From: Cricetomys ansorgei
Lineage: Eukaryota > Chordata > Mammalia > Rodentia > Nesomyidae
NCBI GenBank assembly: GCA_026225945.1
Contig: JAMJFZ010001133.1
Coordinates: 806,001-870,000, forward strand
DNA: 64,000 nt
Reading direction: 5' to 3'
Shown: piece by piece, positions 9,741 to 21,994 of the stretch
Position numbering within the stretch: the first letter of the stretch is position 1
Layout: the number at the start of each line of letters is the position of its first letter
Notes under the pieces: model-generated
Seen by the model: only the letters and a program-made list of their open reading frames with translations
Told to the model about the DNA's origin: nothing
Database searches by the model: none
Position numbers and translations under genes: made by a program

Positions 9741-12700
9741 GTAAGTAAATAAATAAATAACAGACTAGTCATAACAGCTAATTTAGAAATATAATAGCCT
9801 AGTCATGATTCATTTTGCAAAAATTAGTAAAGAGGGAGAGAAAAGAGCATACATTTTTAGGTAATTGTAGTTTTCTTCCAGAAAGCATTTGATGTTTTTC
9901 TTTTCAGTGCCTGCTATTTCGTTTTGTATAGAGAAATGCTAATACTGATTCCCAGGTCAGTGATCATTGGCAGTTGTGAGTCTGAACACATGTACTGTTG
10001 ATTCACACGTAACATCTGACATAGTTTAGTAAGTATTTTACTTTATTGAGGCCCATCACTGATGTATTAGATTTAGCTATATCCATATATGAAATTTCAT
10101 GAACTCCAATTTGAATATAATATAAACATGAATATCATGCAGTTGATGGAAGGCAATCAGTGCTGAATGGCTGTAATTGCAGTTTAGAAAGAGAGAAATA
10201 AAACTCATTTGTTTGAACATAACAATAGCTATGTCCATTTTAATAACTATCTTAGTGGTATGGATGCTGACTCTGTGGAATTTTATGATTGAAATGGGAT
10301 TGCTCAACCCAAATTATAGTGTATTACAAATAAATCGTATGTGGAAATTTGATTGTTTTAATCAGCGTGCAACTCTCCTAAGAACTGTTCCCTTGGGACT
10401 ATTAGATCCGCTGGTAACTGTTGCCTTGAGATGATTATGCTTACACTCCCCTTTCTAGAGCACACGCTGCTGACATGAGTGCCATGTTGTATGCATGGTA
10501 TGCTTCTTTTGTGGCTTTGCTGTGCCTGAGAATGCAGAGTGTGCATGGCTCATGCCCAACCGCCGTCAAGCTTTTGAAGATATGCTTGTAATCACAATGA
10601 CATTTAAGGAGGGGTGGGAGGTTCCTTCTATCTCTAGGTATTTACACCCAAAATGGTTTGCATGCATCTTGGTCTATTTTTTTTTTTTTTCTGAAAGCTG
10701 GTTTTTAGATTTAATTCTTAAGTAAGCATGCAAGTGTGATCATGTAGACATCCTACTTTACAAAGACATGGCATGTAAAGATGTAGAGCGTGTAAGCAGC
10801 CTGTTCAGGGCTAGGCAGGGTGGCAGGAATAGACAGGCAGAGGGGGGAACACTTGTCAGCAAGTTAAGGCAGAAGAGAGAACAGCAGGGAGAGAAGACTG
10901 GGGTGTCTCGAGGCTGCAAGGGCTGTGTGTCGGGTTGTAGAAAAGCAGGGTGTACCAGAGAGATTAGATCAATAAACCTACCAGAAATCTGAAACCTGTT
11001 TTCAGCAGTTTTAGAACTGTTCTTAAATTTTTTACAAGATGAAGCCCATTGGGGTTCCTCCCTCCTTCAGAACACCCTTTCCTAAGTAAGAGGGGTTTTC
11101 CTCAGAACATTGCATTTCAGTTCTTGTGGGGAACCAGCATTTCTTGGACCCTTTATCAAGCAGAACAGACACACAGCTCACTATAGGATTCAGAGATTTG
11201 TCTTTTTCCTCTGTCTGCGTTGTTTATGATACATTAATGTTAATAATTTTTGATAACCCCCGGGTCTATGGACTTTGCTTTCTCAGCTCCTCACCTCTTA
11301 ATTGGAGTGGAAACAGCTCATTTGAATGCTTCCTGTCCTTTGAGGTCCTGGCTATGTTGTTCTTTCTTCATCTGCTTTGATGAAGAACTGTGTTGAAATG
11401 AAAGGTGCCTCCTTTACTCTACAGAGACACAGAAAGTTGCTGGGGAGAAACAGGCATCTTTCAAGGCTCTGAGCATGTAAATGCTGCTGGAAAATTTTAT
11501 CGACTCATCGTTTTATACTCTATACATTTTTAAAAAATTAATATAACTGAGAAATTGTCATGTTTTAGAGAAACTGCAGGGTACTGAGTAAAGGTATCAG
11601 TGTCAGAAGGCCACATTCTCCAGGCACAAGGTCTATATGCTAAGGAAGCCCAGAACATTTGAAGGTCAGTTTTTGAAAACACTTCAGGTTGGAAAACTCA
11701 ATTATACACTATTGTTATTTACCCTGGAATCCTCCGATGGTCTCTGCCTCCAGCTGCTCATGGGTAGTGCTTTCACGGTGTGGCCCCCACTTGACAGGAC
11801 TGGGATATTAAACAAACAGACTTTGCAAAACCTCCTCTTTAACCACAGCTCTCAGCCAGGCATTTCAGCTGCTCACAAGTAAATAGCACCAGCTGATTCT
11901 GGAGGGGAACAGATCGCTGTATGGACACGGTCTTCACTTCCTTTCAGGAGAACGATTACCATTCGAAGAACATTGTTTATTGTCTTGAGTCATTTTGTAG
12001 ATGGGGCTTTTCTAAGTGTGGAGGCACTTGTATAATGGCTTCAAAGTGTTCCTGTTTCTTCCAATTCTCTTAGCTTCTTAGTCGATATCATTTGGATGGT
12101 TCAGAATGGAGTATAGCTGTTACCCTGTGGCCACGGGTCCACTAGAGTAGTGGGGTTCTTTGTGAAATAGAATAGTCAGGAGTTTGGTTAGATCAGCAGT
12201 CAAATATGTTTTTTCCACAGTTTTTTTTTTTTTCCAACCGTGAAATTACAGTGAATATGTTAGATACAGGTGAACACACAAAGAGAATGTGTCAGACTCA
12301 GGCCTTCCCTTATTAAGTTGGGGGAGGTTTTGAGGCACGCTATTACATCCTATGACTGGATTTGGGAATACAGTATCAAATGCCTCGTGAGGACCGCTCA
12401 ACTGAAGTTTCAGATCAGGGTGTTTTTGCCTCATGCTGTTGAAGGCCGTATCTCCACATGAAAATATAAGTGCACACAATAAGAACATCAAAACATCTAA
12501 CAGAAAAGATGTGTAAGAGCTTCCAGTCTGTAGCCCAGTCAGACAGCTTTTTGTTCCCACAGAACACACTTTTTCTGAACACATTCTTTGAATGTTTTAA
12601 TGAATAAATTTCTATACAGAAACAATAAGAGAAGACAAGTTTGTTTCTGAGAGCTGTATTTCAATCAAAACAAGTTTGCAAATTCAAGAACTCCCACGAT

Positions 12701-13436
12701 ACTTACACATTGGAGTCAGGGTTGGTGGTATAACAGCACATTAGACGCCACTTTCTGTAGGATAATGGGGACTCTTGTATCCAGATTAAACTTGCTTATA
12801 GACTACCATATCATCAAATACTTCTCTTAAAACCTGACGAATATCATCAGCTACCATTTTCGTACATCCTCAGTTTCTTAAGGATCCCTCTAATTTTTAA
12901 AAGAGGAGTTAACCGATTTAATCTTCAAAGCAGCCCTGTTTGGCAGGTAACCATGTGATCCCACTTATGTATACAAGGATGTTTAGTCAGAGAGAGGTCC
13001 AGTGTGTGGCCCAGTGAGACAGTGAGACACGGCAAACACTGGAGCGGGATTCAGACTAAGAAGGAGCCCCCAGGATGGCACCCTAACGTGTACAGTGTGC
13101 ACGTAGCACTTCTGGCACAAGGCACACGGCTAAGATTTTGCAACTCAGCCTGCATTTTAGTGTCAGAGGACAGCAGCGTACTTACGAGATGCTCAGTGCT
13201 CAGTGCCTACACTGGCAAATTCACATGGTCTTTAACTTTCCACAACCTCTTTGCTTTTGAATTTTGCTAGCCTGGCCTCTGCGTTGACCTGAGGCCACTT
13301 GACCCCCCTGTTTACCCCCTCCTCACCTTCTGTCCGTCACAGATCAATGAACTCTGCTCTTGAATAACAGCTGCTCAGTCTTGGGCCTGCTCTTTTTTTC
13401 TCCTGTATTCTAATTTAAATTTTCACATTTAGGAAC

Positions 13437-13480
13437 TTCCACTCCCCACTCCCCAGCTCCCTCCCCGCCCTCCCCCCACC
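13437..13480 (-). other. C-rich tract with quadruplex potential on the minus strand
   Basis: The plus strand has successive C runs (CCCC, CCCC, CCC, CCCC, CCC, CCCCCC) separated by one to four bases between 13444 and 13478. The minus strand therefore has at least five G runs of three or more, which fits the G3+N1-7 quadruplex pattern. There is no evidence that it functions as a regulatory site. Confidence 0.6.
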
Positions 13481-14557
13481 ATGATCTTCTTGGATGCCAT
13501 TCTCAATCTCTGATTGCCAGAATAACTATTTTCTCTGAATCTGTCCTTAGTCATGAAGCCATTTCACTTAGTTTTTGGGTAAAGGAATGCCAATTCTGTG
13601 GCTCACATCCTAGTCACTGTCTTCTTCTTGGGCTCTCACTGTAGGCCAATTCGTAGCATCTATAGCATATCTGTATCAGCATCCCCGGCTCCCCCAGTCT
13701 CTCTACCTGTCTGTCTATCGACATTTGCTTCCCAGTAAAACAGAATCAGATTTCAAGGCTTCGGGATTCAAGACAGTCTGTGCTACCTTTGACGCTTCCC
13801 AAAATATATCTTAACATTTTATCTCGACCATTTGTTTCGTGATAGAATAGAAACTCTCCAAGCTTTCCTAATCGCCCTTTTCACTTTCCCTTTGAGAGTT
13901 TGCTTCCATTCAAGACATTTCTCAAGGCACCACACTCGGTGATACTCAGTACCCTTGCCCTCTTTCCATTGTATCTTACCCACAAAAGCAACCCAGAACA
14001 GCCCTTCTCTCTTCTTGGCTCTTCATTTATCCAAAGCCCCTCCATTTAGCACTTGGCGTTATTTACCGTTCCAGTACAGCACCAGGGGAGCATGAACTGA
14101 GTCTGGCTGATGGGGTTTTGAACCCAAACTGATCCATGCAGCGGGACTGGGTGTATGACAGCTGGATCTCTGTCTAGTGTCTCCCTCTCTAAGGATGGTA
14201 GTGCCCAGCAATTCCTTACCCCCACCCCAGTCTCAGGAAACAACACGGTACTCAACAGTTCCTTGAGCTCATTCCTTCCGATGGCTCATGTTAACTGGTA
14301 TCATGTGACCTCCATCTTCTGTGAGTGACATCTTTAAGCTCTCACGAGTGAAAGGATTTCCTTTTCAGAACTAATGTGGTTGGCAGATGTAGACCTCACC
14401 CCTTTTTGGGTCCTCCACTTAGGGCCTAAGTCATTGCCAAACCTTGACAGTGGTGAACAGTACTGGGATAAACAGGCAACTGTTGCTCTCTTTTTGAAAT
14501 AATAATTTCAGATCCTTTGCATGAATATCAGGAGTAATACTAAATCAATCTATTTTC

Positions 14558-14559
<2 letters not shown>

Positions 14560-14593
<34 letters not shown>
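14560..14593. repeat. (GT)n microsatellite
   Basis: An uninterrupted GT dinucleotide tract of about 34 bases, roughly 260 bp upstream of the next exon. Confidence 0.95.
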
Positions 14594-14595
<2 letters not shown>

Positions 14596-14850
14596 TTTCT
14601 TTCAAGAGTCTTTTATTGTTTCCATTGCATTGCCCCCACAGACAATGAGGGTCTGATTTCCTCAAGTTTAATTTTCAGGGCACAAATCCTTCCCTCCTTA
14701 GTTACGTTTATCTTTTCTGGATTTTGAAATTTTATAGTTCTACTCAGTTAAAGCCCCAAAGCCGCCTTTCGTCAAATACATGCTCACAGAAAGCAACAGG
14801 AAGCAATGCTCTGGACTCCAGCAATTCACGTGCCTGGTCTTTCCCCTCAG

Positions 14851-15112
14851 GGTGCAAATGCTCTGGTCACGTATGCTCTCATTAGCGGTGCTGATGACAG
14901 CTTCCGAATTGACCCTGAATCTGGAGACCTGATAGCTACCAAGAGGCTGGACAGGGAACACAGGTCCAAGTACTCGTTGCTGGTTCGTGCAGATGATGGC
15001 CTTCAGTCCTCAGACATGAGGATAAACATCACCATCAGCGATGTGAATGACCACACCCCCAAATTCTCCAGGCCTGTGTACTCTTTTGACATCCCAGAAG
15101 ATACAACTCCTG
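14851..15112 (+). CDS. Fat4: Fat4 exon (inferred exon 3): one cadherin repeat body
   Basis: This 262-nt exon starts in phase 0 (GANALVTYALISG) and ends one base into a glycine codon before gtaggt. It completes the repeat begun in the previous exon. Visible hallmarks are DDSFRIDPESGDLIATKRLD, the DRE motif, the RADDG turn and the terminal SDVNDHTPKF linker, then the start of the next repeat ending IPEDTTP(G). The linker has H where the consensus DxNDNxP has N, so one calcium ligand is atypical. The acceptor is ttcccctcag. Skipping this exon would shift the frame, so it is expected to be constitutive. Confidence 0.95.
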
Positions 15113-16369
15113 GTAGGTAAAATGCCCTGAGATGTGATTTTGCAGGAGCCACCTTTAACAGTAAGGATGGAATCTCCTGGTTGTTTAAAGTAGTGAGTAG
15201 CATTTGCCACACATTGACCCCCAGTTATAAAAATATATACATTGAATTTATAATCTTTTGTCTAATTCTCAAGAAGATTACTAATATGAGCCCATTACTA
15301 ATTACTAATAGAGCAGATGAGGCAAGGTAAGTATATGTTTAATAACTGTGTACATGACTGTCTCTGAAAGCATCAGCTTTCATGACAACCAGTTCCATTC
15401 TCTTTTCCTTCTTTAAAAATGTCTGAAGCCAAGAAAAGTATGTGAAAAGCTGTATTTCCTGATTTTAGCCCTTATTAGCTATGTGACCAGGCAACTTAAC
15501 TTTTTTTTCTCTGTAAAATGGAAACAATAAAAGTTAGTTTTCATGAAATATTTATTTAGAAGATAAAAGTGGAGCAGGGTGTGACAGCTTACGCCTGTGA
15601 TCCTAGCACTCAGGAGGCATGGAAGGAAAATGACTGGGAAGTAGAGGCCAGTCTGGGCTACATTGTGTTGCTCTCTGCAAAAACCAAGTGCAGCCAGGCA
15701 TGGTAGTATACATGCTTAATTTTGGCATTTGGGAGGCAGAGGCAGGGGTCAGGGAGCAGGGTGCAGGGTTCTGGGGGAATCTCTGACTTTGAGTCCAGCC
15801 AGGCCTTCAGAGGGAGTTACAGGACAGCCGAGGCCACGAGGAGAATTGGATAGAAGTGATTCCAAAGTAATGTCTCCTGACAGTTTTCCCCTCACTTCCT
15901 GAGATGATTTGCTCAGTCCTTAATTTCTTGGCACATTTATTTCCTGTGCTAACTACAGTAGTGACCACTGGACCCCTAGACTGCCAGCTCCGGGACACCT
16001 ACAATGCTGCTTGGAATCCCAGTTCCCCACACTATCTATGGGTGCCAATAATTATGCATTGACTTATTGGTAAATTTACCACTAGGTAGCACTGTTTGAA
16101 ACAATGTCAGAGGTAAGATTATTTCTCCAATAATCCTTGTATTAAAGCCTGAGCTTCATGGAGAGTCTGCCACGGTCACAGAGTTCTGGTTTATGGAATG
16201 AGGGTGTCAGTCTAGAAGTCAGTGGGATACTATACGCCCTGTTTCACAAAAGCCATCTATTTAAAATACTTGTCTGTAAAAACACATTCTTGATCTCAGT
16301 CTATACCTTTGGAAATAACTCAATACCCCTTGTTCCACAAATTTTAAACTTGGTTTGCCATTCTGGCAG
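15113..16369 (+). other. Fat4: Fat4 intron between the exons at 14851 and 16370
   Basis: A 1.26-kb phase-1 intron with donor gtaggt and acceptor ttctggcag. It contains two adjacent plus-strand B1-like SINEs at 15575-15840. Nothing else is recognisable. Confidence 0.92.
15575..15840 (+). mobile_element. Two adjacent B1-like SINEs
   Basis: The first copy (about 15575-15690) reads 'gtgtgacagcttacgcctg', 'cctagcactcaggaggc' and 'ggccagtctgggctac'. The second (about 15691-15840) restarts with 'gccaggcatggtagtatac', 'gcatttgggaggcagaggcagg' and 'gagtccagccaggc', then decays. Both are diverged and head-to-tail, and their order agrees with two insertions in the same orientation. Confidence 0.75.
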
Positions 16370-16720
16370 GTTCTCTGGTGGCAGCTCTATTAGCAACTGA
16401 TGATGACTCTGGTGTGAATGGAGAAATCACATATGTGGTGGATGAAGATGATGGGGATGGTGTGTTTTTCCTGAATCCAATTACTGGCGTCTTCAACTTG
16501 ACTCGAGCCCTGGATTATGAAACACAACAGTACTACATACTCACAGTCCGTGCTGAGGATGGTGGGGGGCAGTTCACCACCATCCGAGCTTACTTCAACA
16601 TCCTCGATGTCAACGACAACCCACCTGTCTTCGGCATGAGCTCCTACAGCACATCCTTAATGGAAAATCTGCCTCTTGGATCCACTGTGCTTGTGTTTAA
16701 CGTCACCGACGCAGATGACG
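16370..16720 (+). CDS. Fat4: Fat4 exon (inferred exon 4): cadherin repeats
   Basis: This 351-nt exon is phase 1 at both ends, so it is exactly 117 codons and symmetric. It supplies the body of one repeat (ATDDDSGVNGEITYVV, then NPITGVFNLTRALDYE and RAEDGGGQ). The canonical linker LDVNDNPPVF follows at about 16603-16632, and then the first strand of the next repeat up to NVTDADD(G). Asparagines in NLT and NVT are possible N-glycosylation sites. The donor is gtatgc. Because the exon is symmetric, skipping would fuse the halves of two neighbouring repeats in frame. Confidence 0.95.
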
Positions 16721-17094
16721 GTATGCTGTTTCTGCGATGTACTTAAAAACTCTGTTAAAATAGACTTTATTTTATATGCATTCAATATTGCTATTATTTT
16801 ATTAACTATATTACTTATTCATATTTGTTTATGGATGATATTCTAGAAACACATATCTAAAGGTGGAAATTTGAGTTTCTATATGACTGTAGAGGATTTA
16901 AAAAAAAATCAAGCAATTTGTCATGTGGCTTTTTTATAATAATCACACAATTGGTTAAAGTTTATATACTTTATAAATCTTCTCTTTGGTTTTTGCCCTA
17001 AATGTTTTAGCAGCATTTTAGTTAGTAATTTAGTGGTCAGAGTAAAGAATCATTCTTAGTTTGTGTTAGGTAAAAATATTTTATACACGCACAT

Positions 17095-17113
17095 GCACAC
17101 ACACACACACACA
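17095..17113. repeat. Short (CA)n tract
   Basis: About 19 bases of CA dinucleotides. Confidence 0.9.
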
Positions 17114-17159
17114 AGTATGTATATGAATATATCACCCAAACTTTTAAACTTAATTTTTA

Positions 17160-17325
17160 TTATATTTACTTATCTTGTGTGAGTGTGTGGATGCACGTGC
17201 TCTGGTATGTTTATGGAGGACAACTTGCAAAGTTGCTTTTCTCCTTCCACTGTGTGGGAGCTGGGATGGAATTCAGGTCACCAGCCTTCCCAGCAAGCAC
17301 CTTACTCTGTTTGGCCATCTTGCCC
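17160..17325 (-). mobile_element. Rodent interspersed repeat, family unresolved
   Basis: The stretch 'ggaggacaacttgcaaagttgcttttctccttcca' followed by 'gtgggagctgggatggaattcaggtcacc' and 'gccatcttgcccac' is a sequence type I recognise as repeated in rodent introns, probably SINE-related. I cannot assign the family without a repeat library. Confidence 0.45.
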
Positions 17326-17527
17326 ACCCAAATATTACTTAAACTTTGAAAGAGTAAAATTTCAAAGCTAAAAGAGAAAAAAGTCTTAACAAAAAAATAC
17401 TTTATATGAATAATACAATTAGATATTATTAGATGAAAAATGTGATAATATTTTGGCAAGCATTCATGTTTTCTTTGACCAGGAAGGCTGGGATTTGCTT
17501 AGCTTACAGAATATAATAAAATTAAAG

Positions 17528-17548
17528 ATTTAAAAAAAGATTTATTTT

Positions 17549-17582
<34 letters not shown>

Positions 17583-17705
17583 CTGCGTGTGTGTATTGCA
17601 CATATGTGGAAGTACCCCCAGAGGCCAGAGGTATTAGATCCCACATACATTTGTGAGCTGCCTGAGCTAGGTGCTAGGATCTGTACTCAAGACCTTTGCA
17701 ATAAT
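17528..17705 (-). mobile_element. B3-like SINE with internal (GT)n
   Basis: On the minus strand it is a diverged B3. The plus strand shows 'aaaaaaagatttattttatttt', a GT tract (17554-17597), 'cagaggccagaggtattagatccc' and 'gtgagctgcctgagctaggtgctagga'. The tRNA-derived head is mostly lost. Confidence 0.65.
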
Positions 17706-17819
17706 TACGTCACTTTTATTTATTCTGCCTAACCCTATTCCAAACCATGAATATGGAATATGTGCAATGTCATGCACACAGCCTTGAGTCATTTGTTCTT
17801 GTGGATATGCTCAGCATGT

Positions 17820-18126
17820 GTATATATGTGTGCATGTGTTTGTGCAGGTACAGGCCTGTATGTGTTTGCATGCACAGAAGACAGAGCTCAGCATTGGTGC
17901 CATTCTGCAGGCACTGTGCCCCTTGTTTTGTGAAACAGAGTCTCCTACTGGCCTGAAACTTGGTGAATGTGCTTGTCTGCATGGCCATGGATCCCTATGA
18001 TTCCATCTATGGCTACAAGCGTATACCACCATGCCTGGCATTTTTATGTTAGTTCTGGGGATTGAACACAGGGCCTCATGCTTGCAGGGCCAAGCACTTT
18101 ACTGCCAGAGTCATAACCACAGTCCT
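17820..18126 (-). mobile_element. B4-like SINE
   Basis: The plus strand reads 'gaaacagagtctcctactggcctgaaact', 'ggctacaagcgtataccaccatgcctggca' and 'gttctggggattgaacacagggcctcatgcttg', ending near 'aaccacagtcctgggg'. That is the complement of a B4 element: B1-like part first, then the tRNA-derived head. Short open frames over it are artefacts. Confidence 0.75.
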
Positions 18127-21100
18127 GGGGTTAACTTTTTATGCTAAAGAGGTTATAATCTGTTAAAGACCAGTGTATGCTCTAGAGCAAATCGCATTTA
18201 CCCTCAGAACATTAAATGTAAAGGAATGTGAAAATGATTAAAAGGAGTGTACTTTAATTTTTCAAAAACTCACAGAAATGATTCCTGTACATGCAGTCAT
18301 ATAGTAACTGTAGGCACCAAGTCTTTTTATTTTCCCCCTTCCAGGGCGTTTTCCCCTTTAATTGTGCTGGTTAAAATTGTAAAAGGTTCAAACTACATTT
18401 AGCCATTGTTCAGCCTGAATACTTTTATCAGTGTCATTTCCTGCACCTTGACTTAAAATAGAGGACACAGTTCCTATTCCTTCTGGATTTGGAGGATAAT
18501 GATAAGAGTGACCTTGTTTATAAGAACACTAACACAATCACACTGAGCACTTCCTGTGTATCTATGAGCAATGTTAGTGAAACACCGAAAGTTAAAAGAT
18601 TTATTTAAATCTCTGCTCAAAAAGTTCCCTGTGGGTAAAATTGCCTCCTTCCACATAAATAGATGTTCTAGGAGAGTGACTTTAACATTTTGTGTTGTCT
18701 GCACACATACTCAGAGTTTAAACTTTAACACTTTCAATTACATAATCTCAAAATTCATAAGTCATAGCTTTATTGATTTCAATGTGTGTTTGTATATAAT
18801 TAGAAAGTATTGTATGGAACAACAGTTATAGCATAGAATATCATGATGATATGTCAGATTACTATGTTCTTACCATTCTGGAAAACATGGACACTTGAGG
18901 CCTTGTGGTCATAAGTTTGGATGGTGACACAACTGTCACTTTTCTGAATGACTGTGACCTTGGTGCATGCTGTAGACTGGATGAGGGCCCAGCTTCATAG
19001 TCCATTTCCCTGATGACCTTGTTGGAAGTGTTCCATGAAGATGAGTGGTGACCCAGTCAAAACTGTGTTTCTTGGCAATGTCACACGCAAGCAAATATTA
19101 GCCCTTCATAAGACAACATTTATAGATTGTGGCTAAATGCACGCATTCATAATGCAGCTAAGATTATTGTTTCAAAATGTGTTTCATTACTTATATTTTA
19201 TACATTTACATAATGTTTTACATTATGTAAAGGTCTTGAGAATAAAATATACACCAAATACCAATACTATATGTCTACTGTCAACCGTGCACATATGTGA
19301 TCCACACCTCTGCACACACCCTTGCCACACAGACACATGTACACATTTTAGTGCACCAGCGCAACTCTCACATCAATTAAACTCCCAAGACAGGAGGGGA
19401 ACTACATGATTTTCAGCAAGGTTGAGCTTGAATGGTTTGAAAAACAACCCATATTCAGTGTAGTTCTCTGCTGGATTGTAAACACTCACTAAATAAAAAC
19501 TTGAACATTTTACTCAAAATTTAAAAAGAATGCAATTACTCTCTTACTGTCTTACTGTCGTATTTACTTACTTGATGCCAACAGCAGGGGAGAAAATACT
19601 TGGATCTTCATAATTTTCCAGACAGGGCCAGTGTTGAGAGGAGGTTCTCAGTCTCTGTGGGCCCATGTGCATTTTCTAGGTTTAGACTTCAAGGGTAAGG
19701 TTACTTTATTAACTAGACTCTTAGGAGGGAAACAGCTCCTTTTAAAAGTGCAATTCAGTGTTTTCACTGTCTGTTGATTCCAGTTCTGAGATAAGACCCA
19801 TTTCTCGCCTTATACTATTTGGTGAGAGAATGGCTACTTTTGTTGTTTTGAAGATCATAGTTGTCTCTAGTTTATTTAAAATGTCCCTATGTCATTTACT
19901 CGTGATTACTAATTAAATACAAATATTCATAGTGATAATTAAAGGTTCACATCTATCAGTTCCCTGGCAGAACTATCTTATCACATCTTTCTCTCATAAA
20001 CGGGGCCATTTTGCTCTCTGCTAGGCTGCAGGCTTGTGACCTGCTCTCTTTCTCCTCAGCAGTTTAACAATTACTCAAGGAAGGAACTTCCAGGAGGGAC
20101 AAGGATGCTCAGTACAGCTGATTTGTGTGTATCCATACATCCTGTAGAATGTCAAAGTGTTTCTAATTTACGTCAAGCTTGGCTGTGAACCATTTAGTAT
20201 GCCCACACAGAACTAAGTGTTTCATGAGATTCTTTGGTTTGCTTTGACTCCTGTGTTTTGGTGGCTGTGAGTTTTTCACAGAGAACAAGGATATGACATT
20301 GGCTTCTGGCCTTTATATTAGGAGACCCAGAAAATGTACTTACAAAAATACACTTTATGTAAAATAATCAGTCCCTAACATAATCAACCTGATTTGAAAA
20401 TATGTATTTGTGTAGGTGGAACTTTTTCCAAGCCTGGGCAGATGTAAGACGAGGTGAAGCACCCACCTAATCTTGTCCAATCTGGGTCTTCAATCCTTTC
20501 TCTCCTGCAGATGGATTGATGTGTGACCCTTCAGCTTTGGTGGTTCCCATTTTCCCTGGTGCTCATGATCCTAGGCTTATAACTTCTGCTTCATTCGTCT
20601 ATGAGCTGTATTTAGTAAACTGCTCAGATGAATACCGCAGGTGTAGTGTCTGTCTCCAAAGATCCGTGCATTAAAATTCACACAGGAGATTTTAGATCAG
20701 TACATCGGTGCCTAACTTTGCCTTCTAAACATGTTCCCTTGGTGTCAGCATGTGGGGAAAAGGGGCCTAGAGAGAGATCCTCAGGTCACAGAGACAGAGT
20801 AACAGGACCACATTGGAGAAGAAAATTCTATTACTTGGATAATTTGCCTGAGAGGGAACTTGAGATTAAAAAGAAGTGAAAAGCAAACGTGTATTCAAAT
20901 GTTCACAGACTCCTGGGGACTGTTTCTTACAAGATAGTAAACTTTTTAGAAAACTCTTGGCAAAGAACAGACATTGTTTCTGATAGGTAGGACGCAGAAC
21001 ACTAACTAGTTGAAATCTTCTTACAATAAGATGGGAGGACATGGGTGTTGTTGTGACCTAGTTGTGACTGTACTGTTCAGAGGCAGACAAGCTGAGTTCT

Positions 21101-21994
21101 TTCTGTTTTTGTTACTTAGGTAGAACTACCTTTCAGTGCTTTAGTAAAACAATGACAAATATACTCTCCTTACCATCTTTGCTATAACTATTCTGCAACC
21201 ATTAAAAACGAGCAGATTGAGTTTTAAAATTGAAAAGTGATATATCTTAGGGACAAAAAAAGATGTTATATAAACACAGGCAGTGACAGCATGGACCCTT
21301 CTGCTCGCAGACTTTCCTGTATAACTTTATTGTTAAGAGTTCCTTTAAGGAATATGTTTTCAAACGTTTGAATGTACATAAACCTTGAGAGGGGCTATTT
21401 CCTTAAAGGCCATTCCTTTGCCAGATGCTTAATAGGAATAAAAAGTATTTATTAGTTCTGACAAGAAATGTAAAAGGAGACTGTAAGCATCCATGACTAA
21501 TGTCCAACATCAGAACATTTTATTAGCCTTCTCTGAAAACTAGTGTCGGCCTCAATAAATTACTGAAGTTATAAATGTTTAGCTAATAATATAGAGAGTG
21601 GCATTCATAGTGTTGGGCTCCAGGGAGTTATGTGATAGAAACGAAGAAAAGTTTAGAAAAATATCTGCTCTCTGGAACTTTTTCCTCCTCTTCATTTTGG
21701 TAATTCAACAATTCAACGTTGCAGTAAATAACATGGACTACATGGATCATTTGTACACCAGATTGTAAATGCCTTTCAGATTAGAAGTTTGTCATGTATG
21801 CAGTATTTACTAAGCGTATTTAGCTGTAGTAAAGCATTCACAACCACTTCAAATGATTCATGTGGAATCACTGAGAAAATAATTATTGTGGATAAAGCAT
21901 CAGAAATGCGCTAGTACGCGTCAGAACCATTGGTGTGACTTAGACCACGCTCATCATTGTGCGATATGCTTAACTCTTCCTCTTCCGCTTCTAG

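Larger units (their letters stand above)
8146..14850 (+). other. Fat4: Fat4 intron between the exons at 8014 and 14851
   Basis: This 6.7-kb intron, donor gtaact and acceptor cccctcag, joins two phase-0 ends. It contains SINE copies near 8.3-8.7 kb and 9.6 kb, a CA/GA microsatellite at 8645-8770, a C-rich tract at 13437-13480 and a GT repeat at 14560-14593. The remaining open frames are short and look random. I see no gene between 9.8 and 13.4 kb. Confidence 0.88.
16721..21994 (+). other. Fat4: Fat4 intron between the exons at 16370 and 21995
   Basis: A 5.3-kb phase-1 intron with donor gtatgc and acceptor ccgcttctag. It has CA and GT microsatellites, minus-strand B3-like and B4-like SINEs at 17.5-18.1 kb and one further rodent repeat at about 17.2 kb. 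From 18.2 to 21.9 kb it is AT-rich with no repeat or gene that I recognise. Confidence 0.9.
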
